Positions 43,581 through 53,219 of a DNA stretch of 64,000 nt are shown here, piece by piece. Below the pieces are notes generated by a model. That model was not told the origin of the DNA. It did no database searches and saw only the letters and a list, made by a program, of their open reading frames with translations. The first letter of the stretch is position 1; each line of letters starts with the position of its first letter. Both the position numbers and the translations under genes were made by a program. The stretch is from an uncultured Clostridia bacterium (lineage in GTDB: Bacteria; Bacillota; Clostridia; TANB77; CAG-508): assembly GCA_934154805.1 (NCBI GenBank), contig CAKPGM010000007.1, positions 4,130-68,129 of the forward strand, in the 5' to 3' direction.

Positions 43581-44426
43581 ATGGCAATAGTATCTTTTTG
43601 GAATAACAGTAAAAAAGAAACAGGACAAACTTATTCTGCCATAGCAGTGGCAACCTCTATGTCTATTGAACATAATTATAAAGTATTGGAAATATCAACA
43701 GGATTTCAGGACAAAACAGTAGAAGAATGTTTTTGGAATGAAAAGAATGAGAATAATTTAAAAGATATAATTGGGCTTCCAACAAGACAAGTTGGAATGA
43801 ACAATGGAATAGAGGGATTGGTAAAAATTCTTCAAAGTAACAGAAGTTCAAGTAATATTGTATCAGATTATTCAAAACCAATATTTAGAGATAGACTAGA
43901 AGTTTTACCAGCACCATCAACAGGCAATATATCAGCATATAATGAAATAACAAAATATTATGCAGAACTGTTAAAAGTAGCAGATAAAAACTATAATGTA
44001 ATAATAGTAGATATAGATAAAAATATGAAAGAAGAAGATAAGAGAGCAATTTTAAATGTTTCTAATATAGTTGTTATGACTTTTAAACAAGGAATGGATG
44101 CATTGGATGAAATAACAGAATTAAAACAAAAAGGATTGCCATTTGATCCTAATCATTTGATGTTGTTAATGGGAAAATATGATGAGAGCTCTAAATACAA
44201 TATAAAAAATGTTACAAGATTTTTAAAAGAAAAAAGAGAAATATCTGCAGTACCATATAGTGTATTGTACAATGAAGCAGCTACAGAAGGAAAAGTAGCA
44301 GACTATTTCTTAAAATATAGAAGCATGACAGATACAACAGATAAAAATGTAACATTTATAAAAGAAACACACAAAGCTTGTGAAAATATAGTATCAAGAC
44401 TAAAAGAATTGCAAGTTAGAACATAG
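43581..44426 (+). CDS. MinD/CpaE-like protein with degenerate P-loop (2)
   Basis: A 281-residue relative of the previous gene, one base after its stop. It begins MAIVSFWNNSKKETGQTYSA, a deviant Walker A in which the P-loop Lys is Gln. NYNVIIVDIDKNMKEED resembles the Walker B region of MinD. It probably localises or regulates the assembly machine together with gene 42881. ATP turnover is doubtful from the motif. Confidence 0.7.
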   Translation: MAIVSFWNNSKKETGQTYSAIAVATSMSIEHNYKVLEISTGFQDKTVEECFWNEKNENNLKDIIGLPTRQVGMNNGIEGLVKILQSNRSSSNIVSDYSKPIFRDRLEVLPAPSTGNISAYNEITKYYAELLKVADKNYNVIIVDIDKNMKEEDKRAILNVSNIVVMTFKQGMDALDEITELKQKGLPFDPNHLMLLMGKYDESSKYNIKNVTRFLKEKREISAVPYSVLYNEAATEGKVADYFLKYRSMTDTTDKNVTFIKETHKACENIVSRLKELQVRT

Positions 44427-44450
44427 CCTTATTGAAAGGAGAAAAATACA

Positions 44451-46370
44451 ATGAATTTAACTAATCTAATATTAATAGTAGTTGTTATAGGTGTGGCTTG
44501 TATGATTGTCTACAGATTCATACTTAAGAAGAAAAATGAAGAAGTAGAAGAACAAATACAGGTAGATGACGCAACTTATACGCTAGACGTTATGAAGGAA
44601 TTCGTAAAAAAGAGATTAGATGAAATAACAAAGATAAACTTATATGATATAGGTCTTTCTGAAGAGGAATTAAAAAGAAGAAAGAACAAGAAATACGAGT
44701 TAAAAAAAGCTTTAAAGGGTTGTACATATGGAGATGTAAACGATAAGAAATATATTAAGGAATTAATATATGATATGCTTTTCAACGAATATGGGGTAGA
44801 TGAAATAAATGTATCAAAAGCCATTCCTTTTGATGTTCCATCACTATTAACAGCTCAAGATAAATTCGACATAATACTATATATGTATAAATCTGAATTT
44901 GGCTATGAAGCATTATCTGAAATTATTAAAAAGTATAAATTAGATGAATTGAAATATGTAGCAGGAGAGTCAAAACCTTGCTACGTAATAACACCGGAAG
45001 AAATATCAGATATATATGAAAAAGAGAACTTTGTATTAACATTCCAAGATAAATTAAATGTAGTAGTACAAAGAATATATCAACATTACAAAGGATATAG
45101 TAGCATAGACGAAATAAGAGATATGAATATAGATGGTATCTCAGGAGGTGTATCTGGACTTCCAGAAAGTTTCTTAAGCCAAGTTGCACAGACTGATGGA
45201 GATTATTTAGGACAAATAGTAGAACATAAAGTACCTCGTGCTTGTGATAGTATTTGGATAATGTTCCATGGTAAATCAATAAGACTTGCGTTCCTATCAT
45301 TTGGAACAGAAGCAGAATTAAAGAGAGTTTGTCAGAACATATACAAATTCAATAACCCAGGACAATTATCAGATACAAATGGTTACAAGATCAATGAAAT
45401 GAAAGACGGTTCCCGTGTCGTTGTTGTTAGACCAAGTATGTCTGAAACGTGGGCATTCTTCGTAAGAAAGTTCGACGTTAAGAGAGCCACACTAGAACAA
45501 ATAGTAAAATTCCCTGGAAAAGACGAAACAATAGATTTGTTAAAATACTTAGTAAAAGGAGCAAGAATCATATCACTTACTGGTGAGCAGGGTTGTGGTA
45601 AGACAACAATGCTTATGGCAATGATAGAGAACATATACGAAACAATGAACCTTCGTATCACAGAAACTGCATTCGAGCTTCACTTAAGAAAAATATACCC
45701 AACAAGAAACATATTATCAATGCGTGAAACAGAAACAATTTCTGGACAGGCCTGCTTGGATGTTCAGAAGAAGACTGACGGTTCTGTTAACATCATCGGT
45801 GAGGTTGCAACAGACCCCGTAGCATCTTGGATGATCCAATCAGCACAGGTTGCATCTAAATTTACATTATTCACTCACCATGCTAAAACATTCCCAGACT
45901 TAGTTACAGCACTAAGAAACTCAATGCTTAGAGCAGGAGTGTTCAAAGATGAAAGAACAGCAGAGGAGCAAGTTGTACAAGTATTAAACTTTGATATCCA
46001 CTTAGTAAAGGACTTCAGAGGAAGAAGATACATAGAAAGAATAACAGAATGTATACCAGTAGAAGAAAGAAACGAATATACATTTGATTATAGAAAAGAA
46101 AAAACAACAGAAAAGAAAATAGAAAAGTTTATGGATAACGCAACTATGTTCTTTACAAAAACAACAAACAGAGAATTATACCAATATAGAAATATACTAG
46201 AATATCACGATGGCACATATGTGCTAACAAACCCAATATCAGAAGCAAATATAAAAGCTATGTTAAACAATATGGATGACACAGATGCAGAAGAATTCAA
46301 GAAATTTGTTAAGAAAAATTGGGGAATTGAAGCACATAGAGATGCTGATATGATTGAAGAAGAAGCCTAA
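44451..46370 (+). CDS. CpaF/TadA-like secretion ATPase
   Basis: A 639-residue protein. A short TM segment at the N-terminus (about 2-23) is unusual for CpaF, which is normally soluble. The ATPase core carries Walker A SLTGEQGCGKTTM near residue 380, the acidic/His boxes with NIIGEVATD in place of the usual GEVRG.E, and FTLFTHHAKTFPDLVTALRNS. Secretion ATPases of this type drive subunit insertion from the membrane. The following gene encodes the inner-membrane platform, the normal Tad order. Confidence 0.85.
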   Translation: MNLTNLILIVVVIGVACMIVYRFILKKKNEEVEEQIQVDDATYTLDVMKEFVKKRLDEITKINLYDIGLSEEELKRRKNKKYELKKALKGCTYGDVNDKKYIKELIYDMLFNEYGVDEINVSKAIPFDVPSLLTAQDKFDIILYMYKSEFGYEALSEIIKKYKLDELKYVAGESKPCYVITPEEISDIYEKENFVLTFQDKLNVVVQRIYQHYKGYSSIDEIRDMNIDGISGGVSGLPESFLSQVAQTDGDYLGQIVEHKVPRACDSIWIMFHGKSIRLAFLSFGTEAELKRVCQNIYKFNNPGQLSDTNGYKINEMKDGSRVVVVRPSMSETWAFFVRKFDVKRATLEQIVKFPGKDETIDLLKYLVKGARIISLTGEQGCGKTTMLMAMIENIYETMNLRITETAFELHLRKIYPTRNILSMRETETISGQACLDVQKKTDGSVNIIGEVATDPVASWMIQSAQVASKFTLFTHHAKTFPDLVTALRNSMLRAGVFKDERTAEEQVVQVLNFDIHLVKDFRGRRYIERITECIPVEERNEYTFDYRKEKTTEKKIEKFMDNATMFFTKTTNRELYQYRNILEYHDGTYVLTNPISEANIKAMLNNMDDTDAEEFKKFVKKNWGIEAHRDADMIEEEA

Positions 46371-46407
46371 AAAACATCATCTAAAAGGAGGTGCAAAAGC
46401 TTAAAAT

Positions 46408-48486
46408 ATGCAAGGAAATATTATATTATATATGATGATTGTAATAGCAGCATTGTTAGCTTTTATAGTAGTAGCGTATCTTATGCTAAGAAAAAAAGCA
46501 CAATCATCAGACATAGTACAAATTAGACAATTAAGAAAAGGAACAAAGGAACAGAAATTTTCTAAGGAAATATTATACCAGAAATTATATGTTAGATACC
46601 TAAGATCTCCTTTTATAAAAAGATACTTATTTAAAATAAGAAGAAGACTTGAAATTATAAATATTGATGATGAGTATTTAACAAGAAAGCAAACATCTGA
46701 AATATTAACCAAAGCTTTATTAATAATAGTACCAGTAACACTAGTAATAATATTTATAACTAGCAAGAATACATTGCTTTTATCAATACTATTAATATTT
46801 GAACTATTTATGATAGACACCTTGGTTGATGGAATGGTTGATAAAATAGATAACAAATTATTAACTCAACAAATAGACTTCTTTGCAGAAATAAGACATG
46901 CTTACCATGAATTCAATATGGTTGAAGAAGCAATATATCAAGTTGCTCAAGGTGATAGTGCACCAGAGATGTCAAGACAAGCAGAAAAAATATACGAAAT
47001 ACTAATATCAGATGATCCAGAAGGAGAACTTGAAAAATATTACGATATAGCACCAAACAGCTTCTTAAAGGAGTTTGCGGGAATATCATATTTAACTAAA
47101 GAATTTGGAGATAGAACAATAGATAAAACCTCATTGTATTTGAAAAACTTAAACAATATAAGTCAAGAAATGCAATTGGAAATATTAAAAAGAGATAAAT
47201 TAAACTATGTATTCCAAAGTTTATCAGTAATCGCAATAGTTCCGTTATTAGCACTAGAACCAATAAAGAACTGGGCTGTAAAACAATTCGCTTTTACAAA
47301 ATCGTTCTATTATGGTAAACAAGGAATGATAGTACAGATATTAATTGTTATATTAACATTTATATGTTATATATTAACAAGAAAACTAAAAGATAATGGA
47401 TCAACAACAATAGATACAAAACCAGATAACCCTTGGGAAGAGAAATTGTACAAAGTACCATTTGTAAAAAAAGTAGTAGACTTGTTTATTCCTAAGGAAG
47501 GAACAAAAGAAAGAAGAAAAATGAAGAATCTTATGAAAGATTCGGCAACAAAAGATAAAATACATTGGATATATGAAAAAAGAATTCTATTAACTGTAGT
47601 AACATTTGCAGCTTCGTTATTGATATTTGCACAACTACACAAAATACAACTTAACTACATATATACAGAACCAACGTCAACTTACAACTTGGTAGGGGAA
47701 ATGACCGGTAAGGACTTGAAGAAGGCAGAAGAGTTAACTGCAAGTGATAATAAATTCTTAGAGATGTTTAAAGGAAAAACAAAAACAACACAGGCAGATA
47801 TCGAAAAAGCAATGAAAAAATCAAAAGACTATGCAAATAGTACAGCAGACGAAATAAAAACCGCAGCAGAGAGAGTTCTAAAGAAATTAAGACAAGTCAA
47901 TAGCGAATACTTAAGTTGGTTTGAAATGGTTTTGGCAATGGTATTTGCGGTATTTGGATACAATTTGCCAGTAGCTCTGTTATTCTTCCAAGCAAAGATG
48001 AGAAAGTTGGAAATGGAAGACGAAGTAATGCAATTCCAGACAATAATCTTGATGCTTATGAGAATAGAGAGAGTAAACGTAGAAATGATACTAGAGTGGT
48101 TGGAAAGATACTCAAATATATTCAGAGAACCAATATCAAGATGTGTAAACAATTATGAGAGCGGTCCTTGGGAAGCTCTAGAACAAATGAAAGATGAAAT
48201 TAACTATAAAGAATTTATAAGATTAATAGAAAGTATGCAAGCAGCAGTAGAAAAAATACCAATTGCCGAAGCTTTTGATGAGTTAGATTCAGAAAGAGAA
48301 TATTATCAGGCAAGAAGAAAAGAATCAAATGATAGATTAATATCTAAGAAGGGAATGATTGGAAAAGTAATAGGATTTGCACCAATGGTAGCACTTTTCG
48401 TAGGATACCTAATTGTTCCATTAGTATTCATAGGATTAACAAGTATGACATCATCATTTAATACAATGTCTTCAATGAAGAGATAG
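46408..48486 (+). CDS. TadB/TadC-like membrane platform, apparently fused
   Basis: A 692-residue protein with two T2SSF-like halves. TM pairs lie near residues 5-27 and 110-145, then a cytoplasmic stretch LLTQQIDFFAEIRHAYHEFN. TMs follow near 270-330 and 390-415, then a second cytoplasmic stretch MQFQTIILMLMRIERVNVEMILEWLERYS and final TMs near 655-690. TadB and TadC are normally separate T2SSF proteins, so this looks like a single-chain platform. The Shine-Dalgarno aaggaggtg is 14 bases from the ATG, longer than usual. Confidence 0.75.
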   Translation: MQGNIILYMMIVIAALLAFIVVAYLMLRKKAQSSDIVQIRQLRKGTKEQKFSKEILYQKLYVRYLRSPFIKRYLFKIRRRLEIINIDDEYLTRKQTSEILTKALLIIVPVTLVIIFITSKNTLLLSILLIFELFMIDTLVDGMVDKIDNKLLTQQIDFFAEIRHAYHEFNMVEEAIYQVAQGDSAPEMSRQAEKIYEILISDDPEGELEKYYDIAPNSFLKEFAGISYLTKEFGDRTIDKTSLYLKNLNNISQEMQLEILKRDKLNYVFQSLSVIAIVPLLALEPIKNWAVKQFAFTKSFYYGKQGMIVQILIVILTFICYILTRKLKDNGSTTIDTKPDNPWEEKLYKVPFVKKVVDLFIPKEGTKERRKMKNLMKDSATKDKIHWIYEKRILLTVVTFAASLLIFAQLHKIQLNYIYTEPTSTYNLVGEMTGKDLKKAEELTASDNKFLEMFKGKTKTTQADIEKAMKKSKDYANSTADEIKTAAERVLKKLRQVNSEYLSWFEMVLAMVFAVFGYNLPVALLFFQAKMRKLEMEDEVMQFQTIILMLMRIERVNVEMILEWLERYSNIFREPISRCVNNYESGPWEALEQMKDEINYKEFIRLIESMQAAVEKIPIAEAFDELDSEREYYQARRKESNDRLISKKGMIGKVIGFAPMVALFVGYLIVPLVFIGLTSMTSSFNTMSSMKR

Positions 48487-48504
48487 TAGAAAGGAAATAA
48501 GTCT

Positions 48505-49158
48505 ATGGAAAACGCAACAAAAGCATTAGAAATGGCAGCAAGTGTATTAATCGGAGTTTTGATATTAGCAGCATTAATATTTGCATATACACAAATAGCA
48601 GAAGAAAAAAGAATAGAAGAGAAAAACGAAAGAGCAAGTCAACTTTCTAAATTCAATATAAATTATGAATCTTATACAAAAGATAAAGTATATGGAAGTG
48701 AAATACTTTCGCTTGCCAATGAAATCATAAATTATAATACAAGAAAAGCTGTAGATGGGTATCAAGAAATTACTTTAGAAGTAATAATAAATACAGGTGT
48801 AATTGATGGACAATTTTTTAAGAGTGGTACATATACAGCAAACAACCTAAGCGATAAATATATAAGTCTGTCAAAAAAAATACAAGAAGCAAATAAAAGT
48901 AATTATGCAGGCAAAAGTGTTTCATATTGGGCTAATGCTCTACCAGTTAGAAATATGACAGAATTTAAAAAAACGATAGAAGAGCATAACTATAATATTT
49001 CAGAAAGTGATTATGATAAATTATTTGATGAAATAAAAACGTATAAAAAACTAATAAGTGAGCAAAACGATTTTGCAAGGAAAACATTTAAATATAATGA
49101 TACAATCGAATATGATTCAGGCAACGGTAAGGTATTAACGATGAAATTTACAGATTAA
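48505..49158 (+). CDS. Pilin-like subunit 1 (MENA family)
   Basis: A 217-residue protein. It starts MENATKALEMAASVLIGVLI, a short charged cap directly followed by a hydrophobic helix (about 8-27), with no KG/RG type cleavage site before it. The body has FNINYESYTKDKVYGSEILSLANEI, the motif Y-E-x-Y...G-[ST]-[DE]-[IV] shared by the other subunits. Secreted or assembled by the upstream machine (inference). Confidence 0.7.
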   Translation: MENATKALEMAASVLIGVLILAALIFAYTQIAEEKRIEEKNERASQLSKFNINYESYTKDKVYGSEILSLANEIINYNTRKAVDGYQEITLEVIINTGVIDGQFFKSGTYTANNLSDKYISLSKKIQEANKSNYAGKSVSYWANALPVRNMTEFKKTIEEHNYNISESDYDKLFDEIKTYKKLISEQNDFARKTFKYNDTIEYDSGNGKVLTMKFTD

Positions 49159-49180
49159 AAGCAAGGAGGACTAAAAGAAC

Positions 49181-49717
49181 GTGGAAAATGCAAGTAGAGC
49201 ATTACTAATGGCAGCTTCGATATTAGTAGGCGTTTTAATGTTATCATTAGTTGTGTATTTATATACTATTTTTGGCGACTTTGGTTCTCAAATAACTGCG
49301 AGAATAAAACAAAAAGAAACAGATGAATTTAATGTGCAGTTTACAAAATATGAAAGTTATAAAGACGAGAATGGAAAATGGCAGAATACTTGCTTAGCAA
49401 GTGATATAATAACTATAGCCAATTTGGCTAAAGACAATAATGCACAATATGAATTTGGAACAGATTCAATAACAGAAAAAGAAAAGGCAGGAACATTATA
49501 TATAACTGTTGATACCAAAGCTATTAGTGGAGGAAATAAAAACTTTGAAACATTATCTTCAGAAGAATATACAAATTTCTTAAAACAAAATACTGGAGAA
49601 GAAGAAACTCAAAATGATGGTAGTAAAAATTATGTTTTGAAAAAATATATATGTGAGATTTCAATTGATGACTCTAGTAGAAGAGTAAAAAAAGTTGTAT
49701 TAAAACCAGAACAATAA
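49181..49717 (+). CDS. Pilin-like subunit 2 (MENA family)
   Basis: A 178-residue protein with GTG start after caaggagg. It begins MENASRALLMAASILVGVLM, one hydrophobic helix (about 8-30), then FNVQFTKYESYKDENGKWQ, LASDIITIANLAKDNN and a C-terminal beta-rich part. Same family plan as the neighbours with an expanded loop in the motif region. Confidence 0.7.
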   Translation: MENASRALLMAASILVGVLMLSLVVYLYTIFGDFGSQITARIKQKETDEFNVQFTKYESYKDENGKWQNTCLASDIITIANLAKDNNAQYEFGTDSITEKEKAGTLYITVDTKAISGGNKNFETLSSEEYTNFLKQNTGEEETQNDGSKNYVLKKYICEISIDDSSRRVKKVVLKPEQ

Positions 49718-49801
49718 AATTTTAAAGAATTAGATAAAAATGTAAAATAATGATTGCATATTAATTATCACAATGTTATAATTGCATTAAGAAAGGCAAA
49801 T

Positions 49802-50242
49802 ATGAAAAGAAATATTATATTTATTGTATCAATCTTTCTAGTAATAATAGTTATTATTGCATATAGCATTTTTAATACAAGAAAAATAAAAGAGAAAATT
49901 GCTCAAGATAATAAACCATATGAAAGTTTTTATGGACAACCAGTATTAGGAACAGATGTAATTTCACTTATAAACAAAGCAATAGATAATAATGAAAAAA
50001 ATGCAGTAGAAAGAAATGAAAAAGGTAATTACATAGATAATGAAAAAAATTCGATAATAATAAAAATTAAATTTTTAGAATTAGAAGACGTCATATCTAT
50101 GGAAGCAATAGAAAAGCAAGGAATACAAAGGTTTATACAAAACTTTGGAGCATTTAGCTTTAAATGCACAAATATAGAATATCACCAGAAAACTGGAAAT
50201 GTAAAACAATTGTATTTTGAGCAAATAGAATCAAGTTATTAA
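49802..50242 (+). CDS. Pilin-like subunit 3 (divergent N-terminus)
   Basis: A 146-residue protein. The start at 49802 has a gaaaggc Shine-Dalgarno; an upstream in-frame start at 49754 has none. It begins MKRNIIFIVSIFLVIIVII, a TM helix without the MENA cap, then YESFYGQPVLGTDVISLINKAIDNN, which clearly shares the family's GTDV motif. Its different N-terminus suggests a minor or adaptor subunit. Confidence 0.65.
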   Translation: MKRNIIFIVSIFLVIIVIIAYSIFNTRKIKEKIAQDNKPYESFYGQPVLGTDVISLINKAIDNNEKNAVERNEKGNYIDNEKNSIIIKIKFLELEDVISMEAIEKQGIQRFIQNFGAFSFKCTNIEYHQKTGNVKQLYFEQIESSY

Positions 50243-50311
50243 TATTTTATATTTCAAAAGAAATATAATTTAAATATAAAAAATAAACAATTTTAAAGGA
50301 GGAATTTAAAA

Positions 50312-50752
50312 ATGGAGAATGCAAGTAAAGCATTAATTATAGCAGGAGCTATACTATTATCAATATTAATTATAGGATTGGGTATGTATATATACCAACA
50401 AGCAAATAGTGCAACACAAGGAACAAACTTAGACCCAACAAAGGCACAAGCATACAATGGAGAATTTTTACAATATGAAGGAGTAAGAACAGGAACAGAT
50501 GTAAAGGCATTAGTAAGTGCAATATCAAATCATAACAGAGTTAACGCTGATGATGTATCTAGACTAATATTAATAGATGAAAAATCTGATGCAGATGAAG
50601 TTATAGATCCTACTTGGGAAAATGTAGATGAAAATAAAACACCAGCATATTATAAATCTGGATTAACATATAAAGTAAGTTTTTCATATAATACATCTGG
50701 ATATATAACTGTTGCTCATATTGTGCAACAAGGAAAGAATGGGCAACAATAA
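50312..50752 (+). CDS. Pilin-like subunit 4 (tandem triplet, copy A)
   Basis: A 146-residue protein that begins MENASKALIIAGAILLSILI, a hydrophobic helix (about 8-27), then QQANSATQGTNLDPTKAQAYN and EFLQYEGVRTGTDVKALVSAI, then a variable middle and a conserved end SGLTYKVSFSYNTSGYITVAH. First of three nearly identical genes; the ATG follows aaggagg. Confidence 0.75.
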   Translation: MENASKALIIAGAILLSILIIGLGMYIYQQANSATQGTNLDPTKAQAYNGEFLQYEGVRTGTDVKALVSAISNHNRVNADDVSRLILIDEKSDADEVIDPTWENVDENKTPAYYKSGLTYKVSFSYNTSGYITVAHIVQQGKNGQQ

Positions 50753-50803
50753 AATAATTATCAAAATGCCATATAACTGCAGATAGAAAGGAATATATAA
50801 TAG

Positions 50804-51262
50804 ATGGAGAATGCAAGTAAGGCATTAATTATAGCAGGAGCTATATTATTAGCAATATTAATAATAGGACTTGGTATGTATATATACCAACAAGCAAATA
50901 GTGCGACACAAGGAACAAACTTGGATCCAACAAAAGCGCAAGCATATAATGGAGAATTCTTACAATATGAAGGCGTAAGAACTGGAACAGATGTAAAAGC
51001 TTTAGTAAGTGCAGTAGCTAATCATAACAGAGTTAACGCTGATGATGCGTCTAGACAAATATTAATAGCTAAGGTGGAAAATGTGCATGGAGTAGTAGTT
51101 GATCCTGAATGGACTTCAGATGAGATAGCAGATAATAATCCTACTCCTGCAGATTTTAAATCTGGATTAACATATAAAGTAAGTTTTTCATATAACACAT
51201 CTGGATATATAACAGTGGTTCATATTGTGCAACAAGGCAACAATGATGGTCCAGATAGTTAG
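50804..51262 (+). CDS. Pilin-like subunit 5 (tandem triplet, copy B)
   Basis: A 152-residue protein. Its first 85 residues are almost identical to subunit 4, diverging from about NADDxSR onward to a variable acidic region, and rejoining at FKSGLTYKVSFSYNTSGYITV. The leader gaaaggaatatataatag is shared with the next copy. A recent duplication. Confidence 0.75.
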   Translation: MENASKALIIAGAILLAILIIGLGMYIYQQANSATQGTNLDPTKAQAYNGEFLQYEGVRTGTDVKALVSAVANHNRVNADDASRQILIAKVENVHGVVVDPEWTSDEIADNNPTPADFKSGLTYKVSFSYNTSGYITVVHIVQQGNNDGPDS

Positions 51263-51303
51263 ATATATGACCATACATATATATAGAAAGGAATATATAG
51301 TAG

Positions 51304-51747
51304 ATGGAGAATGCAAGTAAAGCGTTAATTATAGCAGGAGCTATATTATTAGCAATATTAATAATAGGATTAGGTATGTATATATATCAACAAGCGAATA
51401 GTGCAACACAGGGTACAAACCTAGATCCAACAAAAGTACAAGCATATAATGATGAATTCCTACAATATGGAGGAATAAGAACAGGAACAGATGCTTTAGC
51501 ACTTATGGCAATTATTCAAAACCATAATAGAACAAATGTAGATGATAATACTAAGCAAATAAATATAATAGAAGGAGAAGCTACAGGTGGAGTAGAAGAT
51601 CCAGAAGATACAGAAGCAGTAAATCAATTTACTGGAAACAATAAATTGAAATCAGGATTAACTTATAAAATAACATTTTCATATAGTAGAAGTGGTTATA
51701 TAACTAATTGTTATATAATAAAATCATCTGATTCTGCTTATAAGTAA
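51304..51747 (+). CDS. Pilin-like subunit 6 (tandem triplet, copy C)
   Basis: A 147-residue protein. The first 55 residues match copies A and B, then GIRTGTDALALMAIIQNHNRTN and an acidic variable region, ending KSGLTYKITFSYSRSGYIT. It is the most diverged copy of the three. Confidence 0.74.
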   Translation: MENASKALIIAGAILLAILIIGLGMYIYQQANSATQGTNLDPTKVQAYNDEFLQYGGIRTGTDALALMAIIQNHNRTNVDDNTKQINIIEGEATGGVEDPEDTEAVNQFTGNNKLKSGLTYKITFSYSRSGYITNCYIIKSSDSAYK

Positions 51748-51769
51748 AAATAAAAAAGGAATATAAAAT

Positions 51770-52555
51770 ATGGAAAATGCAGTAGAAGCTTTAATGTTAG
51801 CATTTGCTGTTATGATGTTAGTATTAGCATTAAGTCTTACAATCTATGTGTTTTCACAGGCTAGACAAACTTCAGAGTTGATGCTTAAACTATCTGATCC
51901 AACAGAATACTATGAATATTATGATTATTATAGTAGAGACACTAATGATGCATTAGGAAATAGAATAGTAGGAATTGAAACAGTAATTCCTACTTTATAT
52001 AAATATAGTAAAGAAAGATACAAAGTAACATTTAGAAAGGGTTCAATAGTACAGGAAGAACCAATTACTGATGAAAATGGAGATAAAGTACAATTAATCA
52101 AAGTTGAAGTCGGAGATCCTATTGAAATATACGAAACAACTACGAATCCTACAATTGATTGGAGTCAGAGCTATACAAATGATTTTGATAATACAAAAAC
52201 TACTAAAAGAATATGTTCTTTTGATATAGATGATGAAATAAAAAGAGGAGAATGTTGGACGGCTGATGTAAAAAATCATCTAGATGTTATGATATCAGGT
52301 GGATTATATTTAAAACCACAATATAATGACAAAAACATTAGTGATTTAAATCAAGACGAAAAGGATATATATACTATAAATTATGGTAATGGATTATTAG
52401 AAAGGTTTAAAAACCAAAAGTTTGTAGAGATAGTTGGAGAGGTAGCGAATAAGAAAACGGGTGAAGCTGGAGACGAAATTGATGAGAACGAAGGAATTAC
52501 AGGAAATAAAACAACTACTAAAAAAGTAATCACCTATGTTTTAATAAATAACTAA
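51770..52555 (+). CDS. Pilin-like subunit 7 (larger, MENA family)
   Basis: A 261-residue protein that starts MENAVEALMLAFAVMMLVLA, with a hydrophobic helix (about 8-28), then ARQTSELMLKLSDPTEYYEYYDYYSRD, a Tyr-rich stretch that replaces the usual motif. The larger C-terminal part (about 180 residues) is unique here and could be the exposed domain. Confidence 0.7.
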   Translation: MENAVEALMLAFAVMMLVLALSLTIYVFSQARQTSELMLKLSDPTEYYEYYDYYSRDTNDALGNRIVGIETVIPTLYKYSKERYKVTFRKGSIVQEEPITDENGDKVQLIKVEVGDPIEIYETTTNPTIDWSQSYTNDFDNTKTTKRICSFDIDDEIKRGECWTADVKNHLDVMISGGLYLKPQYNDKNISDLNQDEKDIYTINYGNGLLERFKNQKFVEIVGEVANKKTGEAGDEIDENEGITGNKTTTKKVITYVLINN

Positions 52556-52602
52556 CGAAAATAGAACAGCAAATATTTTAATAAAATAGAAAGGAAACAA
52601 AA

Positions 52603-53139
52603 ATGGGAGATAGTTTTGTAACAATTATAGCTATATTTTTAGCCGCAATACTAATGTTTGTTTTTCCTTTGATGTCTGTATCAGAAAAATCAGATACTAT
52701 TTCACAACTAACAGTGCAAACAGCTACTACTGATTTTGTTGACAAAGTTAGGACAACAGGACAACTAACATTAGATGATTATGATAAATATATTCAAACT
52801 ATAACATCAACAGGAAATTCTTTTGATGTAGAAATGATGGTTCAAGTAATGGACGAAAATATTGGAGTAAAAACAACTAATGCAGAAAAGACAAAAATAG
52901 GTGAAAACATTTATTATACTCTATATACAAGTCAATTAGAAGAACTATTAAATAATACACAAAATACAAAACATAGACTATCACTAAAAGAAGGAGATAG
53001 AGTATCTGTAACAGTAAAAAATACAAATACTACCATAGCTCAAACATTAAGAAACTTCTTTTATAGGATAGCAGGAAATGACACATATCAAATTGCTGTA
53101 CAATATGCAGGAATTGTTACTGTCAATGGTACAAAATAA
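52603..53139 (+). CDS. Pilin-like/pseudopilin subunit 8
   Basis: A 178-residue protein. It starts MGDSFVTIIAIFLAAILMFV, an N-terminal helix (about 6-26), then ATTDFVDKVRTTGQLTLDDYDKYI, a pattern resembling TadE-like minor pilins, and a basic beta-rich end. It lacks the MENA cap. A hairpin follows before the next gene. Confidence 0.66.
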   Translation: MGDSFVTIIAIFLAAILMFVFPLMSVSEKSDTISQLTVQTATTDFVDKVRTTGQLTLDDYDKYIQTITSTGNSFDVEMMVQVMDENIGVKTTNAEKTKIGENIYYTLYTSQLEELLNNTQNTKHRLSLKEGDRVSVTVKNTNTTIAQTLRNFFYRIAGNDTYQIAVQYAGIVTVNGTK

Positions 53140-53154
53140 ATAATGTATAATTGT

Positions 53155-53196
53155 AGCAGCTTTAGGACTGTAAAATATAAAAGTCCAAAAGCTGCT
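53155..53196 (+). other. Intergenic hairpin inside the pilus operon
   Basis: AGCAGCTTTaGGACT (53155-53169) pairs with AGTCCAAAAGCTGCT (about 53182-53196), a stem of about 14 bp with one mismatch. Only a weak A/T stretch follows (ATTTATA). It may be a processing or partial termination site that lowers expression of the last gene. Confidence 0.6.
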
Positions 53197-53219
53197 ATTT
53201 ATATAGAAAGGTAAACGAT

